From NCBI GenBank assembly GCA_937874315.1, contig CALNAE010000095.1, forward strand, positions 1-20,848: a DNA stretch of 20,848 nt, given 5' to 3'. Positions 1 to 7,078 of the stretch are shown here, piece after piece (within the stretch, counting starts at the first letter, position 1; each line of letters begins with the position of its first letter). The position numbers and the translations under genes are program-made. This DNA comes from an uncultured Bifidobacterium sp. GTDB taxonomy: Bacteria; Actinomycetota; Actinomycetes; Actinomycetales; Bifidobacteriaceae. Under the pieces are notes generated by a model. It had not been told where the DNA came from. It saw only the letters and a list, made by a program, of their open reading frames with translations, and did not search any database.

Positions 1-1
1 G

Positions 2-86
2 CGGATAGGGCGAGATTCGAACTCGCGGTGGGTTGCCCCACAACGGTTTTCAAGACCGTCTCCTTAGGCCGCTCGGACACCTATCC
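2..86 (-). tRNA. tRNA-Ser(UGA)
   Basis: Read on the minus strand this folds as a class II tRNA. The 7-bp acceptor stem pairs positions 80-86 with 3-9, the anticodon loop is CTTGAAA with anticodon TGA at 50-52, there is a long variable arm, and the T-loop contains GTTCGAATC. The discriminator base is G, as expected for serine tRNAs. The window ends 1-2 bases past the discriminator, so whether CCA is encoded cannot be seen. It lies 191 nt downstream of serS on the same strand. UGA reads UCA and probably UCG/UCU codons. Confidence 0.96.
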
Positions 87-202
87 ACGTGCGACTCATC
101 GAAGGGAATCAACCCTCATGAACACACAAACCGCAATTATATCAGTCATCCCGCCATCGAGAAACTCTGGCGTGGCAACCATCGCCGTAACGAACCAGAC
201 AA

Positions 203-227
203 CCGGACAGCATCAGACAGCTGCCGG
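203..227 (-). terminator. weak hairpin downstream of serS
   Basis: Plus-strand ccgg-a-cagc (203-211) pairs with gctgccgg (220-227), giving an 8-bp stem with a one-base bulge and an 8-nt loop. On the minus strand it follows the serS stop by about 50 nt. The bases after it are only mildly T-rich, so this may be a weak terminator or a processing hairpin between serS and tRNA-Ser. Nothing else is seen in the 87-277 gap. Confidence 0.3.
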
Positions 228-277
228 GACAACCGGTCGACGGTATCACCACTGCCGAAAACGGGGCTGCGGGACGG

Positions 278-1564
278 CTATGCCTCCCAGGCGGTCGGCT
301 CGATGACCTCACGTCCACCCATATAGGCGCGCATGGCCTTCGGGATTTCGATCGACCCGTCGGGCTGCTGATGGTTCTCCATGATGGCGACCAGCCAACG
401 CGTCGTCGCCAAGGTGCCATTCAGCGTCGAAACCGGGCGAGTGCCGCCGTCGTCCAACCGTTCACGGATATTGAGGCGCCGCGCCTGATACTCGGTGCAG
501 TTCGACGTCGAGGTGAGCTCGCGATAGCGTCCCTGAGTCGGCACCCATGCCTCATTGTCGAATTTGCGCGCGGCGGATGCGCCCAGATCACCGGCGGCGG
601 TGTCGATGGTACGGTATGGCACCTCGACCTTCGCGAGCATCTCCTCCTCCATGGCGAGGAGCTTCTGATGCATCGCGCGGGAATCCTCCTGCTTGCAGTA
701 GACGAACATCTCGACCTTGTCGAACTGATGCACGCGAATGATGCCGCTGGTGTCCTTACCAGCAGCTCCGGCCTCGCGTCGGTAGCAGCTGGACCAGCCG
801 GTATACTTCAGCGGGCCCTTGCTCAGATCCAGAATCTCGTTCTCGTGCATGCCTGCGAGCGCGACCTCGGAGGTGCCGACCAGATACTGATCGTCGGGTT
901 CACGCAGTCGATAGATCTCATCGGCGTGGGAATTGAGGAAGCCGGTACCCGCCATGACCTCGGGACGCACCAGAGTCGGGGTTATGGCCAGCGTGAATCC
1001 CTCGGACTCGGCCTGGTCGACGGCCATGGTGAGCATGGCGATCTGCAGACGGGCGACCGCGCCGCGCAGGAAGTAGAACCGCGAGCCAGAGACCTTGGCC
1101 CCGCGGCGCATGTCGATGCCCGCGACTCCGACGCCCAGCGCCAGGTGATCCTTGGGTTCGAAGCCCTCGGCCGCGAAGTCTCGAATTTGCCCTACCTTCT
1201 TGACGACCACATAGTCGTCTTCCCCGCCTTCCGGCGCCTCGGGCTCGACGATATTGGACAACTGCCACATCGCCTTCGTGTATTCCTCGCCGGCGCCGTC
1301 CGCAGCGGACTTGCAGTCAGCAACCTGCTTCGCGAGCTCTTTGGTCTGAGCGATCAACGCCGACTTCTCCTCGGCGGGCGCTGCGGCGACCTTCTTGCCC
1401 ATCGCCTTCTGCTGCGAACGAGACTCCTCGAATTCCTTCAGCAGGCTTCGCCGCGTCTCATCGGCGCGCAACACCTCATCGACGAGCTCTACCGACTCGC
1501 CGCGTTTGCGCTGGGATTCCTTCACAATATCCGCATGGTCACGGATGAACTGGATATCAAGCAT
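278..1564 (-). CDS. serS: seryl-tRNA synthetase (SerRS)
   Basis: This class II aminoacyl-tRNA synthetase charges tRNA-Ser with serine in the cytoplasm and also makes the precursor for Sec-tRNA where that is used. The 428-residue product has the normal bacterial length. It starts with the family-typical MLDIQFIRDHADIV and an N-terminal coiled-coil arm of about 100 residues, rich in Lys and Glu, which grips the tRNA variable arm. Next come motif 2 (YRREAGAAGKDTSGIIRVHQF) and the serine-pocket/motif 3 region (STSNCTEYQARR, TLNGTLATTRW). An in-frame extension to 1705 exists but does not resemble the family, and position 1564 gives the canonical N-terminus. AGGGA lies just upstream, and a TACGCT -10-like box ends 7 nt before ATG. 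The gene stands alone and diverges from the lipid kinase. A cognate tRNA-Ser follows downstream on the same strand. Confidence 0.98.
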   Translation of the reverse strand: MLDIQFIRDHADIVKESQRKRGESVELVDEVLRADETRRSLLKEFEESRSQQKAMGKKVAAAPAEEKSALIAQTKELAKQVADCKSAADGAGEEYTKAMWQLSNIVEPEAPEGGEDDYVVVKKVGQIRDFAAEGFEPKDHLALGVGVAGIDMRRGAKVSGSRFYFLRGAVARLQIAMLTMAVDQAESEGFTLAITPTLVRPEVMAGTGFLNSHADEIYRLREPDDQYLVGTSEVALAGMHENEILDLSKGPLKYTGWSSCYRREAGAAGKDTSGIIRVHQFDKVEMFVYCKQEDSRAMHQKLLAMEEEMLAKVEVPYRTIDTAAGDLGASAARKFDNEAWVPTQGRYRELTSTSNCTEYQARRLNIRERLDDGGTRPVSTLNGTLATTRWLVAIMENHQQPDGSIEIPKAMRAYMGGREVIEPTAWEA

Positions 1565-1571
1565 GGTCCCT

Positions 1572-1577
1572 AGCGTA
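1572..1577 (-). promoter_or_regulatory. putative -10 box of serS (leaderless spacing)
   Basis: On the minus strand TACGCT is followed by 7 nt (AGGGACC) and the serS ATG. This spacing would place the transcription start on or next to the start codon. The 7 nt also contain AGGGA, so a very short leader with a Shine-Dalgarno is possible. No convincing -35 element is visible. Confidence 0.4.
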
Positions 1578-1700
1578 ATGCCGCAAGCAGACACACCACC
1601 GTCGGTCCGGTGCAACGAAGCCGCGTATCTCATATGCGCCGACTTCGTGCAGAAATCGTCGATGTTCACCCACAGTACGGCGCAGAGTACGGGTACCGCG

Positions 1701-1706
1701 CACAAT
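1701..1706 (+). promoter_or_regulatory. putative -10 box of the lipid kinase (leaderless spacing)
   Basis: CACAAT ends 7 nt before the ATG at 1714, matching the spacing seen at several other genes in the window. It overlaps the alternative upstream ATG at 1705, which argues for 1714 as the true start. No clear -35 element is seen. The rest of 1565-1700 shows no other feature. Confidence 0.4.
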
Positions 1707-1713
1707 GGTCAGT

Positions 1714-2826
1714 ATGCCTCGTACTCTGCTCATCGTCGTTCTAGCGATCATCGGTATCTCGGTGATGATACTTTGTGCGACGTCGTGCATTCGATGGGTA
1801 CGTCGGCGGCATATCACCATGCTGGTCCGTTCGCGTGACGATGACCAAGTGAAGTATGCCTTCATCATCAATCCTTCGAAGCCTCAGGCGAAACGGATCC
1901 GGGCGAGAATCGAGCAATTCTGCGAAATACACGGGTTGCAACACGAATTTATCGAGACCCGAATCGATAAAAGCGGACGGGTTTGCGCACAGGAAGCGCT
2001 GGCGGGAGGAGCCGATGTACTAGTCGCGGTCGGAGGCGACGGCACCGTGCGCACCGTCGCCAGCGCCGTCTCGGGCACCGGCCATGCCATGGGCATCATT
2101 CCCATCGGCACCGGCAACCTCTTCGCCCGCAACATGGATATTCCGGTGGACGATGTCGACGCCGCGCTCTCGGTGGCCACATCTCACGGTTCGCGGATGG
2201 TCGATATGGGCAGGCTCTCCATTCTTGATCGCGAAGGGGAGGATCATGCCCACGCATTCCTCATCATCGCCGGGATCGGTTTCGACGCCTTGATGATCGA
2301 CGGCACCGATCCGCAGCTGAAGAAGAACATCAGTTGGCTGGCGTATTTCGTCAGTGCCATGGGTCACCTGTTCGCACCCAAATATCACGGCACCGTCAAA
2401 CTCACGAGCGAGGATGGCGGCGTCCACACCTCGCGTGACGTCGGATTCCGCACGTTTCTCGCCGGCAATTGCGGGAGAATCCCGGTTCTTTCGCTGATGC
2501 CGGAAGCAATTTCGGACGACGGCCTACTCGACTTCGAACTCATCGACACTTCGGGTGGCATCATCGGCTGGGCGAACCTTTTCGGCGACGTCGTTCACCA
2601 GACGATCATCGGCAAGGCTCAGCAGAGTCCATTGTCCACCAATTCGATCATCGACCAGATCCAAGGCTCGGATGCCGAAATCACGCTCAAGCACAAGGCC
2701 CTGGCCCAGGTCGACGGCGACATGCTGGGCGAAACCAGCCATATTCGGTTCAGCGTCGACAAGCAGGCGCTGTGCGTACGCGTGCCGGCAGGAACGGACA
2801 CATCGGTAATCCTGCCGTTGCAATAG
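1714..2826 (+). CDS. membrane-anchored diacylglycerol kinase / lipid kinase (DAGK catalytic domain)
   Basis: The protein is a likely ATP-dependent lipid kinase of the DgkB/YegS type, phosphorylating diacylglycerol or a related lipid at the membrane and so feeding phosphatidic acid back into phospholipid synthesis. Residues about 4-24 are a hydrophobic membrane segment (LLIVVLAIIGISVMIL) followed by an Arg-rich stretch (WVRRRH), which predicts a cytoplasmic enzyme tethered by its N-terminus. The kinase domain starts at about residue 48 (YAFIINPSKP), with the nucleotide motif GGDGT at about 107-111 and PIGTGN at about 130-135, both typical of the family. The length of 370 residues exceeds the soluble family members (about 300) mainly because of the anchor. 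I chose 1714 over the ATG at 1705 because of the upstream -10 box. The true lipid substrate cannot be read from sequence. Confidence 0.88.
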   Translation: MPRTLLIVVLAIIGISVMILCATSCIRWVRRRHITMLVRSRDDDQVKYAFIINPSKPQAKRIRARIEQFCEIHGLQHEFIETRIDKSGRVCAQEALAGGADVLVAVGGDGTVRTVASAVSGTGHAMGIIPIGTGNLFARNMDIPVDDVDAALSVATSHGSRMVDMGRLSILDREGEDHAHAFLIIAGIGFDALMIDGTDPQLKKNISWLAYFVSAMGHLFAPKYHGTVKLTSEDGGVHTSRDVGFRTFLAGNCGRIPVLSLMPEAISDDGLLDFELIDTSGGIIGWANLFGDVVHQTIIGKAQQSPLSTNSIIDQIQGSDAEITLKHKALAQVDGDMLGETSHIRFSVDKQALCVRVPAGTDTSVILPLQ

Positions 2827-2991
2827 CCAAGAGTCTCCGGCATCTCCTCGCCCCTCTCGCCATCCACCCGTCGCTCGGTCACCATCACAACCGGCACCGC
2901 CGCTGCCAACGCCGCCATGCAGACCACCGTATCCCACCGATCTGGGCGATCGTCACACGCATCGAACACGAATCGACGGTTAACCATCACC

Positions 2992-3031
2992 GTAATACCG
3001 GCTAAATCCGTGTAATACCGGCTAAATCCGT
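2992..3031 (+). repeat. perfect 20-nt tandem duplication upstream of pgm
   Basis: Two identical, directly adjacent 20-nt copies occupy 2992-3011 and 3012-3031. Each begins gtaataccgg and ends ctaaatccgt. They lie 55 nt upstream of the pgm start. Just before them is a small dyad, acggt (2976-2980) and accgt (2989-2993). The gap from 2827 to 3085 holds no convincing gene or intrinsic terminator apart from these elements and the pgm promoter. Confidence 0.9.
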
Positions 3032-3073
3032 TGCCGACTGCGATTTCTTCACGTGCTTGTGCCCATGGCGTGG

Positions 3074-3079
3074 CAAAAT
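3074..3079 (+). promoter_or_regulatory. putative -10 box of pgm (near-leaderless)
   Basis: CAAAAT ends 6 nt before the pgm ATG at 3086. No strong Shine-Dalgarno is present (only GGAA), which is compatible with leaderless translation. No clear -35 element is seen at the right distance. Confidence 0.35.
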
Positions 3080-3085
3080 GGAATC

Positions 3086-4762
3086 ATGGTAGCAACAAAC
3101 GCGGGAATGCCCGCAACCCCAGCAGATCTCATTGATGTCGACGAGGTCATCGGCAAGTATTACGACGATGTTCCCGATCCTTCCAACCCCGAACAACGCG
3201 TCATCTTCGGCACCTCGGGACACCGCGGGTCGTCGCTCAAGACCTCGTTCAACGAGGCTCATATCGTCGCCATCTCGCAGGCCATCGCCGAATACCGCAA
3301 ACGCGCCGGCGTGACCGGACCACTGTACATCGGGCGCGACACCCACGCCCTCTCCGGTCCCGCCGAGAAAACGGCCATCGAGGTCCTCGTGGCAAACGGC
3401 GTGCACGTTCGCATCGACTCACGCGACGACTACGTCCCCACACCGGTTATCTCACAGGCGATCCTGACCCACAATCGCGCGGCCGACGGCTCCCAGCGGT
3501 TCACCGGCGATGGGCTGGCCGACGGCATCGTCGTCACCCCGTCGCATAACCCACCCACCGACGGCGGATTCAAATATGATCCCGTTACCGGCGGCCCCGC
3601 CCCGGCCGACGTGACCAACGCCATCGCTAATCGCGCCAATGAATTACTCGGCTCCTACCGTTCCGTCGCACGCGTACCCTACGAGCAGGCCATCGCATCC
3701 AGTCTCGTGGAGCGCTTCGATTACCGCGAACACTACGTCGCCGACCTCGGTGCAGTCATCGATTTCGATGCGATCCGCTCCTCGGGCGTCCGGCTCGGCA
3801 TCGATCCGCTCGGCGGCGCCTCGGTCAATTACTGGCCGTTGATCAATGAACGGTATGGGCTCAATATCGGCGTGGTTCGTCCAAAGGTCGATCCGACCTG
3901 GCGGTTCATGACCATCGATCACGACGGCAAGATTCGCATGGATCCAAGTTCGCCTTACGCCATGAAAGGTCTGGTCGACGAACTCAACGCCGGCGCCTGG
4001 GACAAATACGATCTGGTCGGCGGCACCGATCCGGATGCCGATCGACACGGCATCGTGTGCCCCGACTGGGGTGTCATGAATCCCAACCACTACATCGCTG
4101 TATGCGTGGAGTATCTGTTCGGCGGTCACCGCCCGGGCTGGCCGAAGGGCACCGGCATCGGCAAGACGCTGGTCTCTTCGAGCCTGATCGATCGCGTCGC
4201 GACATCGATCAACGCCAAGCTTGTCGAGGTTCCCGTGGGCTTCAAATGGTTCGTCGACCCGCTGTTCAGCGGCGAGGTGGCGTTCGGCGGCGAGGAGAGT
4301 TCGGGCATGAGCTTCCTACGCAGGGACGGCCATGTTTGGACCACCGATAAGGATGGCTTGATTCCGGATCTGCTCGCGGCCGAGATCACGGCGAACACCG
4401 GCAAGAACCCCGCACAGCTGCATCAGGAGCAGGTGCAACGGTTCGGCGAAAGCTGGTACCGTCGCGTCGATACGCCGACGACCTTGGAACAGAAGCAGAA
4501 ATTCGCCTCGCTCAACGGCGATGACGTCGCCGCGCAGACGCTGGGAGACGAGCCGATCATCGCCAAACTCACCGAGGCGCCGGGCAACCATGCACCCATC
4601 GGCGGACTCAAGGTGACGACGAAGAACAATTGGTTCGCGGCCCGCCCTTCCGGCACCGAAAACATCTACAAGGTCTATGCCGAGTCCTTCGTTTCTCCCG
4701 AGATCCTGGACAGGGTGTTGGATGAGGCGACCGTCGTCGTGGATAAGGCGTTGGGCGAGTAA
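3086..4762 (+). CDS. pgm: phosphoglucomutase (alpha-D-glucose 1-phosphate / 6-phosphate)
   Basis: This enzyme interconverts glucose 1-phosphate and glucose 6-phosphate, joining glycogen, galactose and exopolysaccharide metabolism to the central sugar pathway. The 558-residue product is the usual length for bacterial Pgm of the alpha-D-phosphohexomutase family. Visible landmarks are FGTSGHRGSS near the N-terminus, the phosphoserine loop TPSHNPPTDGG with catalytic Ser at about 153, the Mg-binding loop DPDADRHG at about 315-322, the sugar-binding loop GGEESSGMSF, and the phosphate-binding loop RPSGTENIYKVY near the C-terminus. An upstream in-frame start at 3053 would add 11 residues, but MVATNAGMP at 3086 has a -10-like box directly in front. 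The gene stands between the lipid kinase and rnhA with its own upstream region and a downstream hairpin, so it is probably transcribed alone. Confidence 0.97.
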   Translation: MVATNAGMPATPADLIDVDEVIGKYYDDVPDPSNPEQRVIFGTSGHRGSSLKTSFNEAHIVAISQAIAEYRKRAGVTGPLYIGRDTHALSGPAEKTAIEVLVANGVHVRIDSRDDYVPTPVISQAILTHNRAADGSQRFTGDGLADGIVVTPSHNPPTDGGFKYDPVTGGPAPADVTNAIANRANELLGSYRSVARVPYEQAIASSLVERFDYREHYVADLGAVIDFDAIRSSGVRLGIDPLGGASVNYWPLINERYGLNIGVVRPKVDPTWRFMTIDHDGKIRMDPSSPYAMKGLVDELNAGAWDKYDLVGGTDPDADRHGIVCPDWGVMNPNHYIAVCVEYLFGGHRPGWPKGTGIGKTLVSSSLIDRVATSINAKLVEVPVGFKWFVDPLFSGEVAFGGEESSGMSFLRRDGHVWTTDKDGLIPDLLAAEITANTGKNPAQLHQEQVQRFGESWYRRVDTPTTLEQKQKFASLNGDDVAAQTLGDEPIIAKLTEAPGNHAPIGGLKVTTKNNWFAARPSGTENIYKVYAESFVSPEILDRVLDEATVVVDKALGE

Positions 4763-4773
4763 CCATAGATCGA

Positions 4774-4807
4774 CGAGCCCTTAACACCGATTCCGGTGAA
4801 GGGCTCG
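4774..4807 (+). terminator. hairpin after pgm
   Basis: A strong stem-loop starts 11 nt after the pgm stop: cgagccctt (4774-4782) pairs with aagggctcg (4799-4807), a 2-nt bulge follows, and caccg (4785-4789) pairs with cggtg (4794-4798) around a 4-nt loop. There is no T-run behind it (ggaaacgg), so it may terminate imperfectly or protect the 3' end. Confidence 0.6.
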
Positions 4808-4864
4808 GGAAACGGCGATAGCCGGTCAGGGGTCGTGATCGAGACGTTTCTCGGTCGCGACCCT

Positions 4865-4870
4865 TACAAT
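4865..4870 (+). promoter_or_regulatory. putative -10 box of rnhA (leaderless spacing)
   Basis: TACAAT (5 of 6 matches to TATAAT) ends exactly 7 nt before the ATG at 4878, so the transcript would begin at the start codon. It overlaps the upstream ATG at 4869, making that start unlikely. Only a weak -35 candidate (GAGACG, 4841-4846) is seen. Confidence 0.5.
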
Positions 4871-4877
4871 GATGGGC

Positions 4878-5957
4878 ATGACCATAACCGTTTCGACAGA
4901 TGGAAGTGCGCTCGGCAACCCAAACGGTCCCATGGGGTGGGCCTGGGCCGACCATGATAACGCCACGGCACACCATGCAGGACACGAGCACGATGGGGAT
5001 TGCGACGCGGGCGGCGCCACGAACGGCACCAACCAGATCGGTGAGCTGTGCGCCGTGCTCGAGGCGTTGCGTTCGCATCCCGGCGAGGAAGATCTGCTCA
5101 TCGAGACCGATTCGCAGTACGCCATCAACTGCTCCACGAAGTGGGTGCACGGGTGGAAGAAGAACGGGTGGAAGAACGCGCAGAAGAAACCCGTGAAGAA
5201 CGCACCCCTGATCAAGGCCATCGATGCGGAGATCTCGCGGCGCCCCGGTCCGGTGCGATTCAAGTGGGTGAAAGGACACGCCGGCAACCCCGGCAATGAG
5301 AAGGTGGACGATCTCGCCCATACCTATTCCGGCGACGCGCGCAGCGGCGTCAAGGACGGCTATCTGCCCTTGGAGGGATGGCAGTCTCTGCTGGCCTCAC
5401 CGTACGCCAAAGGCGTCGATATCCCCTCGGACGCGCAGCTGCTTATCGATGGCGCGATCACCGCGGAGCAGTATCATCTCGGCCGCGGCGTCTCGTCACC
5501 GTCCATACCCGTTATGTCGCACAAGCCATCATCCACGTCTCAGCCCATGTCTCAACAGACCGCCGGCGCGGTATCGGAGGACGAATCGGGCACCGCTCAC
5601 GACGAATCTGCCACCGTCGCCTCAGCCGTCGACACCCAAGCCGCGAGCGGCACCGAGCCGGTGGACGCAACACAATCTGCCGCATCGCCGTCTGCCGCAA
5701 CCACCGTCGAACCGACCAAAACCGCGTCAGCCGGCTTACAGCCAACCGCCAGCCGATCACCGGTACGCGCCGCTGCCGGGCGCTCGGCTCAAGGCCTCAC
5801 GGTCAGCGGCACGTTGCGCTTCTCTCCCCCGCCATCGAGCAGCTCGAGCTATGACGGCCGGCCTCGACTGGTCCGGGGATTCATCGCCGTCGAAGGATAT
5901 GTCGAGGGCAACGGCGATATTCACATCGACCGTGCGCCGTTCACCGTACAGGGATGA
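4878..5957 (+). CDS. rnhA: ribonuclease HI with long C-terminal extension
   Basis: RNase HI cuts the RNA strand of RNA-DNA hybrids, removing primers and R-loops in the cytoplasm. The N-terminal 155 residues form the catalytic domain. The DEDD residues are visible at D8 (VSTDGS), E56 (QIGELCAVLEAL), D78 (IETDSQYA) and D144 (KVDDLA), with the catalytic-loop His at H134 (VKGHAGNPGNE). A His/Asp-rich insert occupies about residues 25-42. After the enzyme domain come a conserved-looking stretch (about 155-205, PLEGWQSLL, DIPSDAQLLIDGAITAEQYHLG), about 100 residues of Ser/Thr/Ala-rich linker, and a C-terminal segment of about 55 residues (TVSGTLRFSPPP, RPRLVRGFIAVEGYVEGNGDIHI). The total of 359 residues is more than twice the about 155 of E. 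coli RNase HI. The role of the tail is unknown. The start was chosen from the -10 spacing and family alignment. Confidence 0.93.
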   Translation: MTITVSTDGSALGNPNGPMGWAWADHDNATAHHAGHEHDGDCDAGGATNGTNQIGELCAVLEALRSHPGEEDLLIETDSQYAINCSTKWVHGWKKNGWKNAQKKPVKNAPLIKAIDAEISRRPGPVRFKWVKGHAGNPGNEKVDDLAHTYSGDARSGVKDGYLPLEGWQSLLASPYAKGVDIPSDAQLLIDGAITAEQYHLGRGVSSPSIPVMSHKPSSTSQPMSQQTAGAVSEDESGTAHDESATVASAVDTQAASGTEPVDATQSAASPSAATTVEPTKTASAGLQPTASRSPVRAAAGRSAQGLTVSGTLRFSPPPSSSSSYDGRPRLVRGFIAVEGYVEGNGDIHIDRAPFTVQG

Positions 5958-6004
5958 GCGTGCGAGAAGATTCGAGTCTTTCCCGGCGCCGAACTGATAT
6001 CGGC

Positions 6005-6010
6005 TAAGAT
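6005..6010 (+). promoter_or_regulatory. candidate -10 box upstream of rpiA
   Basis: TAAGAT lies 45 nt before the rpiA ATG and would give a leader of about 38 nt. It has no good -35 partner. The alternative promoter at 6020-6048 competes with it, and sequence alone does not decide between them. Confidence 0.35.
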
Positions 6011-6019
6011 GGAACGGGC

Positions 6020-6048
6020 TTGACAAAATGGAGTCCCATTGATGTAAG
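6020..6048 (+). promoter_or_regulatory. candidate rpiA promoter with consensus -35
   Basis: A perfect TTGACA (6020-6025) is followed by a 17-nt spacer and TGTAAG (6043-6048), which matches TATAAT at 4 of 6 positions. The -10 candidate again ends 7 nt before the ATG at 6056, as at the leaderless-type genes. It overlaps AAGGAG (6046-6051), a plausible Shine-Dalgarno, so the same bases could serve either role. Confidence 0.35.
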
Positions 6049-6055
6049 GAGCGAT

Positions 6056-6754
6056 ATGGATAAGGCACAGCAGGATGCGTTGAAAAAGGCGGCCGGCATC
6101 GAAGCCGCCAAACTCATCGAGAATGGTATGACCGCTGGTCTGGGCACCGGTTCCACGGTGCGATTCCTCGTCGACGAGCTGGGACGCCGCGTGAGCGAGG
6201 AAGGACTGCGATTCACCGGGGTCACCACGTCACGGCGCACGCAGGAACAGGCGGAAGGGTACGGCATTCACATCGTCAATATCGATGACGTGGATCATAT
6301 CGACGTGACCATCGACGGCGCGGATGAGGTCGACAAGAACTTCAACGGCATCAAGGGCGGCGGGGCAGCTTTGCTGTGGGAAAAGATCGTGGCGATCAAT
6401 TCGGACCGCATCGTCTGGATCGTCGACGAGTCGAAGGTCGTCGACACCATCGGCAGGTTCCCGCTTCCCGTTGAGGTGATCCCCTTCGGAGCCGGGCACG
6501 TCATCAAGAAGTTCGAAGTCAAGGGTTACAAACCGGTGCTGCGGATGGCCGCCGACGGCAAGCCTGTGCGCACGGACGAAAACAACTATGTTGTCGATCT
6601 GCATCTCGAGCGCATCGATCATCCGCAGGATCTCGCGCAGGACCTCATCACCACCGTAGGCGTCGTGGAGCATGGACTGTTCCTCAATATGGTCGACAAA
6701 GTCATCGTCGGGGATCCCAACGGCCCACGCGTTCTGACCAATTCGAATAAGTAG
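6056..6754 (+). CDS. rpiA: ribose-5-phosphate isomerase A
   Basis: RpiA interconverts ribose 5-phosphate and ribulose 5-phosphate in the cytoplasm. In bifidobacteria this connects nucleotide precursors and pentoses to the phosphoketolase (bifid) pathway. The 232-residue product is the usual length. It shows the family blocks GLGTGSTV (about 28-35), TIDGADEVD (about 85-93) and KGGGAALLWEK (about 100-110), whose Glu (about 109) is the catalytic acid/base of the family. The C-terminal part has FGAGHVIKKFE and HGLFLNMVDKVIVG. An in-frame upstream start at 6020 exists, but the ATG at 6056 has AAGGAG 4 nt before it and gives the canonical N-terminus. It follows rnhA by 98 nt and ends facing tpx across two hairpins. 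Confidence 0.97.
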   Translation: MDKAQQDALKKAAGIEAAKLIENGMTAGLGTGSTVRFLVDELGRRVSEEGLRFTGVTTSRRTQEQAEGYGIHIVNIDDVDHIDVTIDGADEVDKNFNGIKGGGAALLWEKIVAINSDRIVWIVDESKVVDTIGRFPLPVEVIPFGAGHVIKKFEVKGYKPVLRMAADGKPVRTDENNYVVDLHLERIDHPQDLAQDLITTVGVVEHGLFLNMVDKVIVGDPNGPRVLTNSNK

Positions 6755-6766
6755 CGCGGTCACCTG

Positions 6767-6787
6767 CCGATAGCCGATAGCCAATAG
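6767..6787 (+). repeat. three 7-nt direct repeats after rpiA
   Basis: Two perfect ccgatag copies (6767-6773 and 6774-6780) and one ccaatag variant (6781-6787) sit in tandem 13 nt after the rpiA stop. This short repeat has no clear function. It belongs to the 324-nt rpiA-tpx intergenic region, which has no gene and otherwise holds the hairpins at 6861-6888, 6892-6935 and a weaker one at 7047-7069 just past the tpx stop. Confidence 0.8.
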
Positions 6788-6860
6788 CCGGATGACACCA
6801 CAGTCAAGCGGCCCGCGGCCGACACCGACGATCGACGTGGTCGTCGTATCCGAGGCTCTC

Positions 6861-6888
6861 ACTTCGGCGACGAGCTCGACGCCGAAGT
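6861..6888. terminator. hairpin between rpiA and tpx (first of two)
   Basis: A perfect 9-bp stem pairs acttcggcg (6861-6869) with cgccgaagt (6880-6888) around a 10-nt loop. It stands 3 nt before a second, much longer hairpin. There is no T-run. The role as a convergent-gene terminator is inferred from its position. Confidence 0.45.
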
Positions 6889-6891
6889 AGA

Positions 6892-6935
6892 CGGATGAGG
6901 GGCCGGCACCATGTCAGGTGCCGGCCCCTCATCCG
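6892..6935. terminator. 19-bp perfect inverted repeat, likely bidirectional terminator
   Basis: The arms 6892-6910 (starting cggatgaggggcc) and 6917-6935 are perfectly complementary over 19 bp with a 6-nt loop (atgtca), and they are GC-rich. It lies between the convergent genes rpiA and tpx. Neither side has a T-run, which is unusual for a Rho-independent terminator, so it could instead act as a transcript-end stabiliser or a block between converging transcripts. Confidence 0.65.
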
Positions 6936-7078
6936 TGCAACAGTGGCAACCGCGGCAACCGTCCTGCCGTGTAACCCTACATCCGTCCACGGAACCGCTG
7001 CGGTCGACGAGGTGGCGACCCCAGCCGACGGGGAATGGCGGGACCTGTCCGAGCGCGCACGGCGCGGACGTCATCGGA

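Noticed and set aside
371..1573. Long plus-strand open frame opposite serS
   Set aside because: Antisense to a clearly conserved gene; Arg/Leu-rich translation with no recognisable motif. It is a shadow produced by high GC content.
1565..1704. Possible T-box or other leader regulating serS
   Set aside because: No T-box core sequence or specifier stem was seen, and the -10 spacing leaves almost no leader.
6230..6862. Minus-strand frame opposite rpiA
   Set aside because: Antisense to a conserved enzyme gene and rich in shadow-type residues; no ribosome-binding site was seen.
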